From contig CAWDDG010000008.1 in the NCBI GenBank assembly GCA_963801065.1, positions 682,001 through 746,000 of the forward strand: DNA of 64,000 nucleotides, in the 5' to 3' direction. Of the stretch, positions 1 through 8,432 are shown piece by piece. The position numbers and the translations under genes were made by a program. Source of the stretch: CAWDDG01 sp963801065. Lineage in GTDB: Bacteria; Actinomycetota; Actinomycetes; Jiangellales; Jiangellaceae. The notes beneath the pieces were generated by a model. That model saw only the letters and a program-made list of their open reading frames with translations. It was not told where the DNA came from and did no database searches. Each line of letters opens with the position of its first letter. Position 1 is the first letter of the stretch.

Positions 1-908
1 AGATCGCCTCGGCAGGGCATCATCACCTGATGCTGACCGGCCCGCCTGGTGCCGGCAAGACGATGCTGGCCCGGCGCTTGCCGGGCCTCCTGCCCGACCT
101 CTCGACCGAGGAGTGCCTCGAGGTCACGGCGATCCACTCGGTTGCGGGCGTGCTACCGCCCGACCAGCCGCTCGTCACCCGGCCGCCGTTCGCGGATCCG
201 CATCACACTGCGTCGGTCGTGTCGATCGTGGGCGGCGGCAGCAGGCTGGTGCGTCCCGGTGCGGCGAGCCGCGCGCACCTGGGCGTGCTGTTCATGGATG
301 AGGCGCCGGAGTTCAGCGCCCACATCCTCGACGCGCTGCGCCAGCCCCTGGAGCACGGCGAGATCGTCGTGTCCCGGGCGGAGGCGACGGTGACGTTTCC
401 GGCCCGGTTCCTGCTCGTGCTCGCGTCCAACCCGTGCCGGTGCGGCAACCACGGCAGCCGGACGCACATGTGCACGTGCACACCCGAAGCCGTACGGCGC
501 TACGGCCAGCGCATCTCCGGGCCGGTGCGCGACCGGATCGATCTCCGGATCGTGATCGAGGCGCCGAGCCTGGCCAGCCTCGACGAGGGGCTGGCCTCGG
601 CCGAGCCGAGCAAGGTCGTCGCCGAGCGGGTGGTCGAGGCGCGCGAGCGTCAAGGTCGTCGGCTCGGGGCGACTCCGTGGCGGGTCAACGGCGAGGTGCC
701 CGGTCCCGTCCTCCGACGAGATCTGCGTCCGCCGGCGAAGTCGCTCGGCCCCTTGCACGATGCCCTCCGCAAGGGACAGCTCACTGCTCGCGGCGCCGAC
801 CGGGTGCTGCGGGTGGCGTGGACGCTTGCCGATCTCGCCGGCCACGACCAGCCCAGTCGCGCCGACATGTTCGAGGCCGTCGGCCTGCGCGTCGGGAGGC
901 CGACGTGA
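1..908 (+). CDS. comM: ComM/YifB-family AAA+ ATPase, 5' truncated by window edge
   Basis: This is the C-terminal part of a magnesium-chelatase-like ATPase of the YifB/ComM family, a hexameric branch-migration helicase that helps integrate incoming single-stranded DNA. The reading frame is open from base 3 with no start in the window, so the N-terminal Lon-like domain lies outside. Visible are the Walker A motif GPPGAGKT (just after base 30), a Walker B-like LFMDEAPEF, a sensor-type LASNPCRCGN and the zinc-type cysteine pattern CRCG...CTC that is typical of the family, then the C-terminal Mg_chelatase_C helical domain (LTARGADRVLRVAWTLADL). It overlaps the next gene, dprA, by four bases (GTGA), which supports co-translation in a DNA-processing operon. 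Nothing looks damaged in the visible part. Confidence 0.93.
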   Translation, partial: IASAGHHHLMLTGPPGAGKTMLARRLPGLLPDLSTEECLEVTAIHSVAGVLPPDQPLVTRPPFADPHHTASVVSIVGGGSRLVRPGAASRAHLGVLFMDEAPEFSAHILDALRQPLEHGEIVVSRAEATVTFPARFLLVLASNPCRCGNHGSRTHMCTCTPEAVRRYGQRISGPVRDRIDLRIVIEAPSLASLDEGLASAEPSKVVAERVVEARERQGRRLGATPWRVNGEVPGPVLRRDLRPPAKSLGPLHDALRKGQLTARGADRVLRVAWTLADLAGHDQPSRADMFEAVGLRVGRPT

Positions 909-2074
909 CCACGCGACCCGACGCAGACCGGGTGGCGCGGGCCGCGTTGTCAGCCCTGGTGGAACCGGGCGCCGGCGTGGCCGTCGTCCGCATGGTGCTG
1001 GCCGAAGGCCCCGGTCCGGCGCTCGACGCCCTCCGGCGCGGCGACGTCGGCCTCGACCCGGACGGTCGGATGCATCGGCGCACGGTCACGGTCGACGGTG
1101 CCTCGATGCTCGAACGGGGTGCGGCGGCCGGGGCACGGTTCGCCTGCCCCGGTGATCCGGACTGGCCGACGGGTTTGGACGACCTCGAGCTGACCTTGGA
1201 TGCCGGGTCCCGGGCCGTCCCGCCGCCACTCGGGCTATGGATTCGCGGCGAACCAGACCTCGCCGAGGTGGCGCGACGCTCGGTGGCCGTGGTCGGATCT
1301 CGCGCTGCGACGGAGTACGGCGTCCGGGTGGCGGCCGACATCGCGTCCGACCTGGCGGCGGCGGGCTGGACGATCGTCTCGGGTGCTGCCTACGGGATCG
1401 ACGCGGCGGCTCACCGCGGCGCCTTGGCGGTAGGCGGCACGACGGTGGCCGTGCTGGCCTGCGGAGTCGACGTCGCGTACCCCCGCGGGCACACCGGTCT
1501 GCTGCACCGGATAGCGGGCGAGGGGCTCGTGGTCAGCGAGTTGCCACCGGGCACGACCCCGACCCGCCCGCGCTTCCTGGCCCGCAACCGGTTGATCGCG
1601 GCCATGACGCGCGGCACGGTCGTTGTCGAGGCAGCGGTGCGGTCGGGAGCCCTGAACACTGCGGGCTGGGCAACCGACCTCGGGCGCGAGGTCCTGGCCA
1701 TGCCCGGTCCGGTGACGTCCTCCCTGTCGGCCGGGTGCCACGACCTGGTACGTCGCGCGGCCGCAGTTCTCGTCACCGATGCCGTGGAGGTCGTCGAAAT
1801 GGTCGGTGACCTCGGCACGGACGCAGCCGCCGAGCCACGCGGAGAGGATCGGCCGTGGGACAGGCTCGAACCCGTGGCCCGCGACGTCCTGGAGGCTTTG
1901 CCGTCGCGGCGTGCGGTCACGGTCGACCGGCTCTGCCGCGACACCGGGCTCACCGTCGCGGCGTGCGTCGCGGCGCTGGGCGAACTCTCGCTGGCCGGGC
2001 TGGCAGTCCCGAGCGACGGGGGCTGGCGGCTTGCCTCACGGTCGGCGTCCGAACGCCTGCACTCCGTCGAGTAA
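905..2074 (+). CDS. dprA: DNA-processing protein DprA
   Basis: DprA/Smf binds single-stranded DNA and loads RecA onto it during natural transformation; in actinobacteria it sits in the comM-dprA-xerC cluster. The 389-residue protein has the Rossmann-like core with VAVVGSRAATEYG, the SGAAYGIDAAAHRGAL motif, and RFLARNRLIAAM, all diagnostic of the family. A winged-helix-like C-terminal segment (roughly residues 310-375, ending GWRLAS) matches the DprA DML1-like domain. The GTG start overlaps the comM stop (GTGA at 905-908). An upstream in-frame extension is open but would overlap almost half of comM, so I rejected it. No defects are visible. Confidence 0.93.
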   Translation: MTTRPDADRVARAALSALVEPGAGVAVVRMVLAEGPGPALDALRRGDVGLDPDGRMHRRTVTVDGASMLERGAAAGARFACPGDPDWPTGLDDLELTLDAGSRAVPPPLGLWIRGEPDLAEVARRSVAVVGSRAATEYGVRVAADIASDLAAAGWTIVSGAAYGIDAAAHRGALAVGGTTVAVLACGVDVAYPRGHTGLLHRIAGEGLVVSELPPGTTPTRPRFLARNRLIAAMTRGTVVVEAAVRSGALNTAGWATDLGREVLAMPGPVTSSLSAGCHDLVRRAAAVLVTDAVEVVEMVGDLGTDAAAEPRGEDRPWDRLEPVARDVLEALPSRRAVTVDRLCRDTGLTVAACVAALGELSLAGLAVPSDGGWRLASRSASERLHSVE

Positions 2075-2100
2075 GGCCGAGAATGGGGGCGCGGCGGTGC

Positions 2101-2129
2101 TTGACCCTGCGACGCCCTCGGCCGACGGT
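2101..2129 (+). promoter_or_regulatory. Candidate xerC promoter (leaderless)
   Basis: TTGACC at 2101-2106 and GACGGT at 2124-2129 are spaced by 17 bases, and the -10 box ends six bases before the GTG of xerC at 2136. This geometry places transcription start on the start codon, so the transcript would be leaderless. No Shine-Dalgarno sequence is visible in front of xerC, which agrees. Confidence 0.5.
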
Positions 2130-2135
2130 TGAGCC

Positions 2136-3062
2136 GTGCCCGAGGTCCAATTGCCTGCCGCGCTGCGTGCCGCCGTCGACGAGTTCGCCGCACACCTTCG
2201 GGCCGAGAGGGACCGCTCCGAGCACACCGTGCGGGCCTACGTGGGGGATCTCACCAGCCTCATGGATCACCTCGCCCGGCTCGGACGCACCGATCTCAGT
2301 GGGCTCGACGTGGCAGTGCTGCGCAGCTGGCTGGCCCGCCAACGCACCCAAGGCCGGGCCCGGACGACCCTGGCGCGACGCGCGTCCGCCGCCCGGATGT
2401 TCACAGCCTGGGCACACCGTCGTGGCCTGATCGACACCGACTCCGGCAGCCTGCTCGCGATGCCGAAGGCTCGCCGGTCGTTGCCGGACGTGCTGCGGGT
2501 GGACGAGGCGACGACGATGCTGGATGCCGTCGCGGACGACGCATCGGACCGCGACCCGATCGCTGTTCGGGACCTGGCTCTGCTCGAGTTGCTCTACGCG
2601 ACGGGAATCAGGGTGAGCGAGCTCGTCGGGCTCGACCTCGAGGACATGGACGAGAACCGGAGGGTGGTCCGGGTCCTCGGCAAGGGCCGCAAGGAGCGCA
2701 GCGTGCCGTACGGTGCACCTGCCGAGAAGGCGGTCAGGGACTGGCTCGCGATCGGGCGACGCCGCCTGGCCGGCCCGGTGGCGGGGCGCGCACTCTTCGT
2801 GGGTGCGCGGGGTGGCCGCCTCGGGGTGCGGGCGGCCCGGCAGGTCGTCCACGCCCGATTGCGTGCCGTGCCCGGGGCACCGGACCTGGGGCCGCACGGT
2901 CTCCGGCATACGGCGGCCACTCATCTGCTCGAGGGAGGCGCCGACCTGCGCAGCGTCCAGGAGCTGCTCGGCCACGCCTCGCTCGCGACGACACAGGTCT
3001 ATACGCACGTGTCGATCGATCGGCTACGCCGGGCCTACGAGCAGGCGCACCCGCGAGCCTGA
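2136..3062 (+). CDS. xerC: Tyrosine recombinase XerC
   Basis: XerC resolves chromosome dimers at dif together with XerD, acting with FtsK at the division septum. The 308-residue protein has the N-terminal SAM-like core-binding domain (residues ~5-95, HTVRAYVGDL) and the C-terminal catalytic domain with the Arg box (ATGIRVSELVGL), the HGLRHTAATHLLEGG motif giving His-x-x-Arg, and the tail GHASLATTQVYTHVS with the nucleophilic Tyr. All catalytic residues (R, K of GKGRKERSVP, HxxR, H, Y) are present. Its place directly after dprA is standard for actinobacteria and favours XerC over a phage integrase. ftsK, its partner, is further along at 52435. Confidence 0.93.
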   Translation: MPEVQLPAALRAAVDEFAAHLRAERDRSEHTVRAYVGDLTSLMDHLARLGRTDLSGLDVAVLRSWLARQRTQGRARTTLARRASAARMFTAWAHRRGLIDTDSGSLLAMPKARRSLPDVLRVDEATTMLDAVADDASDRDPIAVRDLALLELLYATGIRVSELVGLDLEDMDENRRVVRVLGKGRKERSVPYGAPAEKAVRDWLAIGRRRLAGPVAGRALFVGARGGRLGVRAARQVVHARLRAVPGAPDLGPHGLRHTAATHLLEGGADLRSVQELLGHASLATTQVYTHVSIDRLRRAYEQAHPRA

Positions 3063-3078
3063 CCGCATGACCCCGCGT

Positions 3079-3828
3079 TCAGGTCCGGCCAGCTGCGGCC
3101 GCCGCGCCCATCGTCGCCGAGACACTCCTGAACGGCCCCGCCGGCTGTCGGTGCAGCTGTCCCTCGACCGGTTCCTGACCACGCGACGCCGGGGCCCGGG
3201 CCCGGTGGTCCGGGCCGCGTGACGGCGGCCGTGGCATTCGGGCGCCGGGAGCCGTGACTGCCTCGGACCCGAGCGGCAGCAGCCGCACCCGATCTCGAAA
3301 CAGCTCCAACGGATCCAGGTACTCGTCCCCCCGGCGCAGTCCCCAGTGCAGACATGTCGCCGGAGGGCAATGACCACCGACCGTCGCTAGCGTGCCGATC
3401 GGTTGACCCGTATCGACGTGCTGCCCGACGGCCACGACGGACGTCACCGGTTCGTACGTCGTGCGCAGCTCGGCGTGGCTCACCGCCACGACGCCGCGTC
3501 CCGCGAGCATGCCGGCATACGTGACGACCCCTCGGCCGGCAGCCACGACCGGCGTGCCGGGAGGGGCGGAAAGGTCGACGCCGCGATGACCGGCCAGCCA
3601 CGGCTGAGCCGGCGGGTCGAAGCCCCGCACGACCACAGGGTCGTCGGCGGTGACGGGCAGTACCCACGAATCTGCCGATGACGGCGGCCCGGCACGAGCG
3701 GGCAGCTGGGCGAGGACACAGATCACGGCGACGAGCACTGCGACCGGGTGCGGGACGGCCCGGCTCCGGCGGCCGGCCGACCGGAATGCGGGGGACGCCG
3801 ATCTGGCTGGAGATCGAAGGCGAGACAT
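3079..3828 (-). CDS. M23-family metallopeptidase, secreted
   Basis: A 249-residue LytM/M23-type endopeptidase, expected to cut peptidoglycan cross-links or to activate other cell-wall hydrolases outside the membrane. A signal-peptide-like segment (HPVAVLVAVICVLAQLPARA) lies at about residues 27-46. The M23 zinc-site pattern is complete: GHRGVDLSAPPGTPV (His and Asp) and CLHWGLRRGDEYLDP (HxH-like His). The last ~50 residues are Arg/Pro-rich and low in complexity. It faces xerC convergently (16 bases apart), and upstream lies the rpsB leader. This gene is regularly found between xerC and rpsB in actinobacteria. Cysteines at VGGHCPPATCLH may form a disulphide. Confidence 0.85.
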   Translation of the reverse strand: MSRLRSPARSASPAFRSAGRRSRAVPHPVAVLVAVICVLAQLPARAGPPSSADSWVLPVTADDPVVVRGFDPPAQPWLAGHRGVDLSAPPGTPVVAAGRGVVTYAGMLAGRGVVAVSHAELRTTYEPVTSVVAVGQHVDTGQPIGTLATVGGHCPPATCLHWGLRRGDEYLDPLELFRDRVRLLPLGSEAVTAPGARMPRPPSRGPDHRARAPASRGQEPVEGQLHRQPAGPFRSVSATMGAAAAAGRT

Positions 3829-3971
3829 GAGCTGATCGTCGAGCCAGACGTGGTCTGCGTGGAGAGCCGCTGGACGATCTGTGGACGACGGCTGCCTCGG
3901 CTGCCGCCCTGTGGGTGAGCGAGCTCTGGCGCCCGCAAACGCGCGAGGTGGCCGGCGACCGCGCCCCTCCC

Positions 3972-4161
3972 GTACACTGGCCGATGGCCTGGAGCCACCA
4001 GGTCAAATTTCGCGCGTCCCGCGCACGGTCACACTCTCGGTCCCCGGTTCGCCGGGGTGGGTGACGACCAGGGGCGCCAGGCGCGGCGATCAGCAGGGTT
4101 GCCGCGGACAACCGGACGACGCGCCGCGCATCAGCGGGCGCGGGAGGAGGTAGGCGCGGCC
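3972..4161 (+). promoter_or_regulatory. rpsB promoter candidate and structured leader
   Basis: The 333 bases between the M23 gene and rpsB contain a possible -10 box TACACT (3972-3977) with no convincing -35. The downstream leader of roughly 180 bases has a CCCCGG-TTCG-CCGGGG hairpin (4042-4057), an exceptionally stable UUCG tetraloop, and a strong ribosome binding site GGAGGAGG (4143-4150) that fixes the rpsB start at ATG 4162. A leader of this length is compatible with S2-mediated autoregulation, but that is inference. Confidence 0.4.
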
Positions 4162-5115
4162 ATGGCCGTCGTCACCATGAAGCAGCTGCTCGAGAGCGGC
4201 GTCCACTTCGGGCACCAGACGCGCCGGTGGAACCCGAAGATGAAGCGGTTCATCTTCACCGAGCGCAACGGCATCTACATCATCGACCTGCAGCAGTCGC
4301 TGTCCTACATCGACCGCGCCTACGAGTTCGTCAAGGAGACCGTTGCCCACGGCGGCTCCGTACTCTTCGTCGGGACGAAGAAGCAGGCGCAGGAGGCTGT
4401 GCGCGAGCAGGCCACCCGGGTCGGCATGCCCTACGTCACCGAGCGCTGGCTGGGCGGCATGCTCACCAACTTCCAGACGGTGCACAAGCGCCTGCAGCGG
4501 CTCAAGGAGCTCGAGGAGCTCGACTTCGACGACGTCGCCGCGTCCGGGCTCACCAAGAAAGAGCTGCTCATGCGCAAGCGTGAGATGGAGAAGCTGCAGC
4601 GCAGCCTCGGTGGCGTGCGCGACATGGCACGGGTCCCGAGTGCGGTCTGGATCGTCGACACGAAGAAGGAGCACCTCGCGGTCGACGAGGCACGCAAGCT
4701 CGGCATCCCGATCGTCGCGATCCTCGACACCAACTGCGACCCGGACGAGGTCACGTACCCGATCCCTGGCAACGACGACGCCATCCGCGCCGTCACACTG
4801 CTGACACGCGTCGTGGCCGACGCCGTCGCCGACGGCCTGATGGCCCGAGCGGGCAAGGCCACCGGCGAGGAGGCACCGGGCGCCGAGCTGGCCGGTGACG
4901 AGCCGCTGGCGGAGTGGGAGAAGGAGCTGCTGGCGGGTCAGCCCGACCAGGCCTCCGTCACCGACGAGGTCGACGCCGCGGCCGAGGCGCCCGAGGGCGC
5001 GCCTCAGGTGGGCGCCGAGGCTGCGGCCGAGGTCGCGGACGAGGCAGATGCCCAGACCAGCGACCAGATCGGCGCGACGGCCACTGCCGAGACCGGCCAG
5101 GCCGAGCAGGCCTGA
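4162..5115 (+). CDS. rpsB: 30S ribosomal protein S2
   Basis: S2 binds the 30S head-body hinge late in assembly. The protein starts MAVVTMKQLLESGVHFGHQT and shows the classic RWNPKMKRFIF, NGIYIIDLQQS and TNCDPD blocks. It is 317 residues, longer than the ~240-residue core because of an Ala/Glu-rich acidic tail (from about residue 230), a common trait in high-GC actinobacteria. The start was placed at ATG 4162 by the GGAGGAGG ribosome binding site and by homology; an upstream in-frame start at 4057 would add a non-conserved Arg-rich leader. It is followed by tsf after 82 bases. Confidence 0.97.
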   Translation: MAVVTMKQLLESGVHFGHQTRRWNPKMKRFIFTERNGIYIIDLQQSLSYIDRAYEFVKETVAHGGSVLFVGTKKQAQEAVREQATRVGMPYVTERWLGGMLTNFQTVHKRLQRLKELEELDFDDVAASGLTKKELLMRKREMEKLQRSLGGVRDMARVPSAVWIVDTKKEHLAVDEARKLGIPIVAILDTNCDPDEVTYPIPGNDDAIRAVTLLTRVVADAVADGLMARAGKATGEEAPGAELAGDEPLAEWEKELLAGQPDQASVTDEVDAAAEAPEGAPQVGAEAAAEVADEADAQTSDQIGATATAETGQAEQA

Positions 5116-5197
5116 TCGTGGCGACAGCGGCGCCCATGCCTGGCGGCCGCGCCGCGCCACGTGTTGACGAACACGCCACACCGAGAGAGAGCGAGAG

Positions 5198-6019
5198 ATG
5201 CCGAACTTCAATGCCGCCGACGTCAAGCGGCTCCGCGACGCCACCGGCGCCGGGATGATGGACGCCAAGAAGGCGCTCGACGAGACCGACGGCGACTTCG
5301 ACCGGGCGATTGAGGTCCTGCGGATCAAGGGCGCGGCCAAGGCGGCCAAGCGGGGCGCCGAGCGCACCGCGTCGAACGGCCTGGTCGCGGCCGAAGGGGC
5401 TGCCCTGGTCGAGCTCGCGTGCGAGACCGACTTCGTCGCCAAGAGCCCCGAGTTCCAGAAGCTGGCGAACGACGTCGTCGCCGTCGCGGCCGCAACCAGA
5501 CCGGCGGACGTCGACGCGCTCAACGCGGCGGTGCTGCCCGACGGCCGACTCGTCGCCGACGCTGTCCAGGCGGCTGCGGTCGTGATCGGCGAGAAGCTGG
5601 AGCTGCGCCGCGTCGCCGTGTTCGACGGCGACGTCGTCACCTACTTGCACCGTCGTGCGAGCGACCTGCCGCCGCAGGTGGGTGTCCTGGTCGAGTACAC
5701 CGGCGGAAACGCGGAGACCGCCCGCGCCGCCGCGCTGCAGGTCGCCGCGATGCGCCCGCTGTTCGTGACCCGTGACGACGTGCCGGCTGAGACGGTCGCG
5801 ACGGAGCGTCGGCTCGCCGAGGCGACCGCGCGTGAGGAGGGGAAGCCCGAGCAGGCGCTTCCCAGGATCGTCGACGGCCGCGTGAACAGCTTCTTCAAGG
5901 ACACCGTGCTCGTCGACCAGCCGTCGGTACACGACTTGAAGAAGACTGTCGGTTCAGTCCTGGCCGAGGCTGGTGTGACGGTCACACGGTTCGCGCGCTT
6001 CGAGGTCGGGCAGGCCTGA
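5198..6019 (+). CDS. tsf: Translation elongation factor Ts
   Basis: EF-Ts is the guanine-nucleotide exchange factor for EF-Tu. The 273-residue protein begins MPNFNAADVKRLRDATGAG followed by MMDAKKALDE, the N-terminal UBA-like domain with the conserved T-GAGMMDCKKAL-type signature, then the TDFVAKSP motif of the core domain. Length fits the actinobacterial family. An AG-rich stretch, GAGAGAGAGCGAGAG, immediately precedes the ATG and serves as ribosome binding site. It is the second gene of the rpsB-tsf-pyrH-frr block. Confidence 0.97.
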   Translation: MPNFNAADVKRLRDATGAGMMDAKKALDETDGDFDRAIEVLRIKGAAKAAKRGAERTASNGLVAAEGAALVELACETDFVAKSPEFQKLANDVVAVAAATRPADVDALNAAVLPDGRLVADAVQAAAVVIGEKLELRRVAVFDGDVVTYLHRRASDLPPQVGVLVEYTGGNAETARAAALQVAAMRPLFVTRDDVPAETVATERRLAEATAREEGKPEQALPRIVDGRVNSFFKDTVLVDQPSVHDLKKTVGSVLAEAGVTVTRFARFEVGQA

Positions 6020-6063
6020 ATCCGGGCCCCCTGGGGCCCACGAGCACGAGGGAGGTCGGCACC

Positions 6064-6870
6064 GTGGCGGAGCCCAGGACGGCCGAGGCGGTGCCGCCGT
6101 CGCTCGTCGATCCGTCGCGCTCCGGGAACCGGGTCCTGCTCAAACTGTCCGGTGAGGTGTTCGGCGGCGGCGCCGTGGGCGTCGACCCGAATGTCGTCCG
6201 CACCATCGCCCGCGAGATCGCCGACGCCGTGCGGACCGGCGTCCAGGTGGCCATCGTCGTCGGAGGCGGCAACTTCTTCCGCGGCGCCGAGCTCCACCAG
6301 TACGGCATGGACCGCGCCCGCGGCGACTACATGGGAATGCTCGGAACGGTCATGAACTGTCTCGCCCTGCAGGACTTTCTCGAGAAGGAGGGCGTCGACA
6401 CCCGCGTTCAGACGGCGATCGCCATGGGCCAGGTGGCCGAGCCGTACATCCCGCGGCGCGCGGCCCGGCATCTCGAGAAGGGCCGCGTGGTGATCTTCGG
6501 GGCCGGTGCAGGAATGCCGTACTTCACGACTGACACGGTGGCGGCCCAGCGGGCCCTCGAGATCGGATGCGACCGGCTGCTGATGGCGAAGAACCGTGTC
6601 GACGGGGTCTACGAGGCCGATCCTCGCATCGACCCGTCGGCGCGCAGGTACGCCACGATCAGTTATTCCGAGGTGCTCAGGCGCCGGCTGTCGGTGGCCG
6701 ACCCGGCGGCGTTCAGCCTCTGCATGGACAACAGGCTGCCGATCGTGGTGTTCGGCCTGGGCGAGAACGGTGGCATCGCGCGGGCCATCCGCGGCGACCC
6801 GATCGGCACACTGGTCGCCGCCGACCTGCCGACCAGGCTGGCCGATGGCCAGACACCCCGCCCAGCCTGA
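6064..6870 (+). CDS. pyrH: Uridylate kinase (UMP kinase)
   Basis: PyrH phosphorylates UMP to UDP, the committed step to all pyrimidine nucleotides; the bacterial enzyme is a hexamer of the amino-acid-kinase fold. The 268-residue sequence shows RVLLKLSGEVFGGG at about residues 23-36, IVVGGGNFFRG, MGMLGTVMNCLALQDFLE, and the acceptor-site region FFTTDTVA-like (YFTTDTVAAQRALE). The GTG at 6064 follows a GGGAGG ribosome binding site (6051-6056). The N-terminal ~20 residues before the kinase fold are slightly longer than in E. coli, as is usual in actinobacteria. It continues the tsf-pyrH-frr order. Confidence 0.96.
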   Translation: MAEPRTAEAVPPSLVDPSRSGNRVLLKLSGEVFGGGAVGVDPNVVRTIAREIADAVRTGVQVAIVVGGGNFFRGAELHQYGMDRARGDYMGMLGTVMNCLALQDFLEKEGVDTRVQTAIAMGQVAEPYIPRRAARHLEKGRVVIFGAGAGMPYFTTDTVAAQRALEIGCDRLLMAKNRVDGVYEADPRIDPSARRYATISYSEVLRRRLSVADPAAFSLCMDNRLPIVVFGLGENGGIARAIRGDPIGTLVAADLPTRLADGQTPRPA

Positions 6871-6973
6871 CCGGACCGTTGCTGTCGGCGCAGGTCCGGG
6901 CGGGGTACGGTCGCTTGGCAACGAACACCTACCGGGCACCCGATGCGCCCGGATCTCACGCGAAGGAGTCACG

Positions 6974-7531
6974 GTGATCGACGACACCCTCCTCGAGGCC
7001 GAGGAGAAGATGGACAAGGCCGTGTCCGTCGCCAAGGAGGACTTCACCGCGATCCGCACGGGCCGGGCCCATCCGTCGCTGTTCAACAAGATCCTGGTTG
7101 ACTACTACGGTGCGCCGACCCCGGTGAACCAGCTCGCGTCCTTCCACGTCGCTGACGCCCGCATGATCACGGTTCAGCCGTACGACAAGGGTTCCCTCGC
7201 GGCGATCGAGAAGGCGATCCGCAACTCCGACCTCGGTGTCAACCCGAACAACGACGGGCAGATCCTTCGGGTCGTGCTTCCTCAGCTCACCGAGGAGCGC
7301 CGGCGCGAGTACACCAAGGTCGCGAAGCAGAAGGCCGAGGACGCCCGAGTATCGATCCGCAACGTCCGGCGGCACGCCAAGGACGCGCTCGACAAGCTGG
7401 CCCGCGACGGCGATGTCGGCGAGGACGACGTGAACAGGGCCGAGAAGCAGCTCGAGACGCTGACGAAGTCCTACGTCGACCAGGTCGACGACCTGCTCAA
7501 ACACAAGGAGACCGAGCTCCTCGAGGTCTGA
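6974..7531 (+). CDS. frr: Ribosome recycling factor
   Basis: RRF splits the post-termination ribosome together with EF-G. The 185-residue protein reads VIDDTLLEAEEKMDKAVSVA, then FTAIRTGRAHPSLFN, the YYGAPTPVNQLA hinge motif and the C-terminal helices of the three-helix bundle, all standard. The start is set at GTG 6974 by the GAAGGAG ribosome binding site at 6962-6968; a much longer in-frame extension (from 6596) overlaps pyrH and was rejected. A 103-base gap separates it from pyrH, and cdsA begins four bases after its stop. Confidence 0.96.
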   Translation: MIDDTLLEAEEKMDKAVSVAKEDFTAIRTGRAHPSLFNKILVDYYGAPTPVNQLASFHVADARMITVQPYDKGSLAAIEKAIRNSDLGVNPNNDGQILRVVLPQLTEERRREYTKVAKQKAEDARVSIRNVRRHAKDALDKLARDGDVGEDDVNRAEKQLETLTKSYVDQVDDLLKHKETELLEV

Positions 7532-7535
7532 CAGG

Positions 7536-8396
7536 GTGTCTCCCGTGACGACCGACGGAGCGGTTCCGGCAACCGCACCGGGGCACGGAAGGGCCGGGCG
7601 CGACCTGCGAGCGGCGACGGCTGTGGGCCTAGGCCTTGCCCTCCTCGTCGTCGCCACGCTGCTGGTGTGGAAGCCGGCGTTCGTTGGCCTAGCGGTCGTC
7701 GCCGTCGCCATGGCGGTGTGGGAGCTGGGTCAGGCCCTGGCGGCTCGCGGGATCCGGGTGCCTCTGGTGCCCGTCATGCTCGGTTCGGTGCTGATGCTCG
7801 TCGGCGCGTACGCCGGCGGCTATCAGACTCTCGTCGTGGCGCTCGGGCTCACTGTCGTGGCCGTGCTGGTCTGGCGGCTCGGTGAGCGCCACTACGGCTA
7901 CTTACGCGACGTGACGGCGGGCGTCTTCGTTGCGGTCTACGTCCCGTTCCTGGCCGGCTTCGCCATGCTGCTCGTTCGGCCCGAGGACGGGCCATGGCGG
8001 GTGCTCACGTGCATCCTCGTGGTGGCCGCGTCGGACACCGGGGGCTATGTCGCCGGCGTGCTGGCCGGCCGCCATCCGATGGCGCCGACGGTGAGCCCGA
8101 AGAAATCGTGGGAGGGCTTCGGGGGTTCCGTCGTGGCGTGCGTGGCTGTCGGAATGGCAGCGGTAACCGTGCTGCTCGACGGTTCGTGGTGGGCAGGCGC
8201 GGTGCTCGGAGGAGCTGCCGTCCTGACCGCGACGCTCGGTGACCTCGGCGAGTCGATGATCAAGCGGGACCTCGGGATCAAGGACATGAGCACCCTGCTG
8301 CCCGGACACGGCGGCATCATGGACAGGTTGGACTCCCTGCTGCCCACCGCCCCGATCGCATGGATCGTGCTGACGGCCCTGGTCCCCGTGTCGTGA
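7536..8396 (+). CDS. cdsA: Phosphatidate cytidylyltransferase
   Basis: CdsA makes CDP-diacylglycerol from phosphatidic acid and CTP in the cytoplasmic membrane; the product feeds PgsA (gene at 57818). The 286-residue protein has about eight hydrophobic spans starting near residue 27 and the CDS family signature near the C terminus, GDLGESMIKRDLGIKDMS followed by LLPGHGGIMDRLDSL, with the metal-binding acidic residues. The SDTGGYVAGVLAGRHPMAP and SPKKSWEGFGG motifs are also intact. GTG at 7536 was taken as start, five bases after the frr stop. In most actinobacteria rlmN follows; here only a remnant does. Confidence 0.95.
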   Translation: MSPVTTDGAVPATAPGHGRAGRDLRAATAVGLGLALLVVATLLVWKPAFVGLAVVAVAMAVWELGQALAARGIRVPLVPVMLGSVLMLVGAYAGGYQTLVVALGLTVVAVLVWRLGERHYGYLRDVTAGVFVAVYVPFLAGFAMLLVRPEDGPWRVLTCILVVAASDTGGYVAGVLAGRHPMAPTVSPKKSWEGFGGSVVACVAVGMAAVTVLLDGSWWAGAVLGGAAVLTATLGDLGESMIKRDLGIKDMSTLLPGHGGIMDRLDSLLPTAPIAWIVLTALVPVS

Positions 8397-8432
8397 GCCC
8401 GACGCGATCGGCCGTGGCAGGATGTCCCCGTC

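Noticed and set aside
434..904. N-terminal extension of dprA
   Set aside because: Arg/Ala-rich out-of-frame reading of comM; GTG 905 overlaps the comM stop as expected for the operon.
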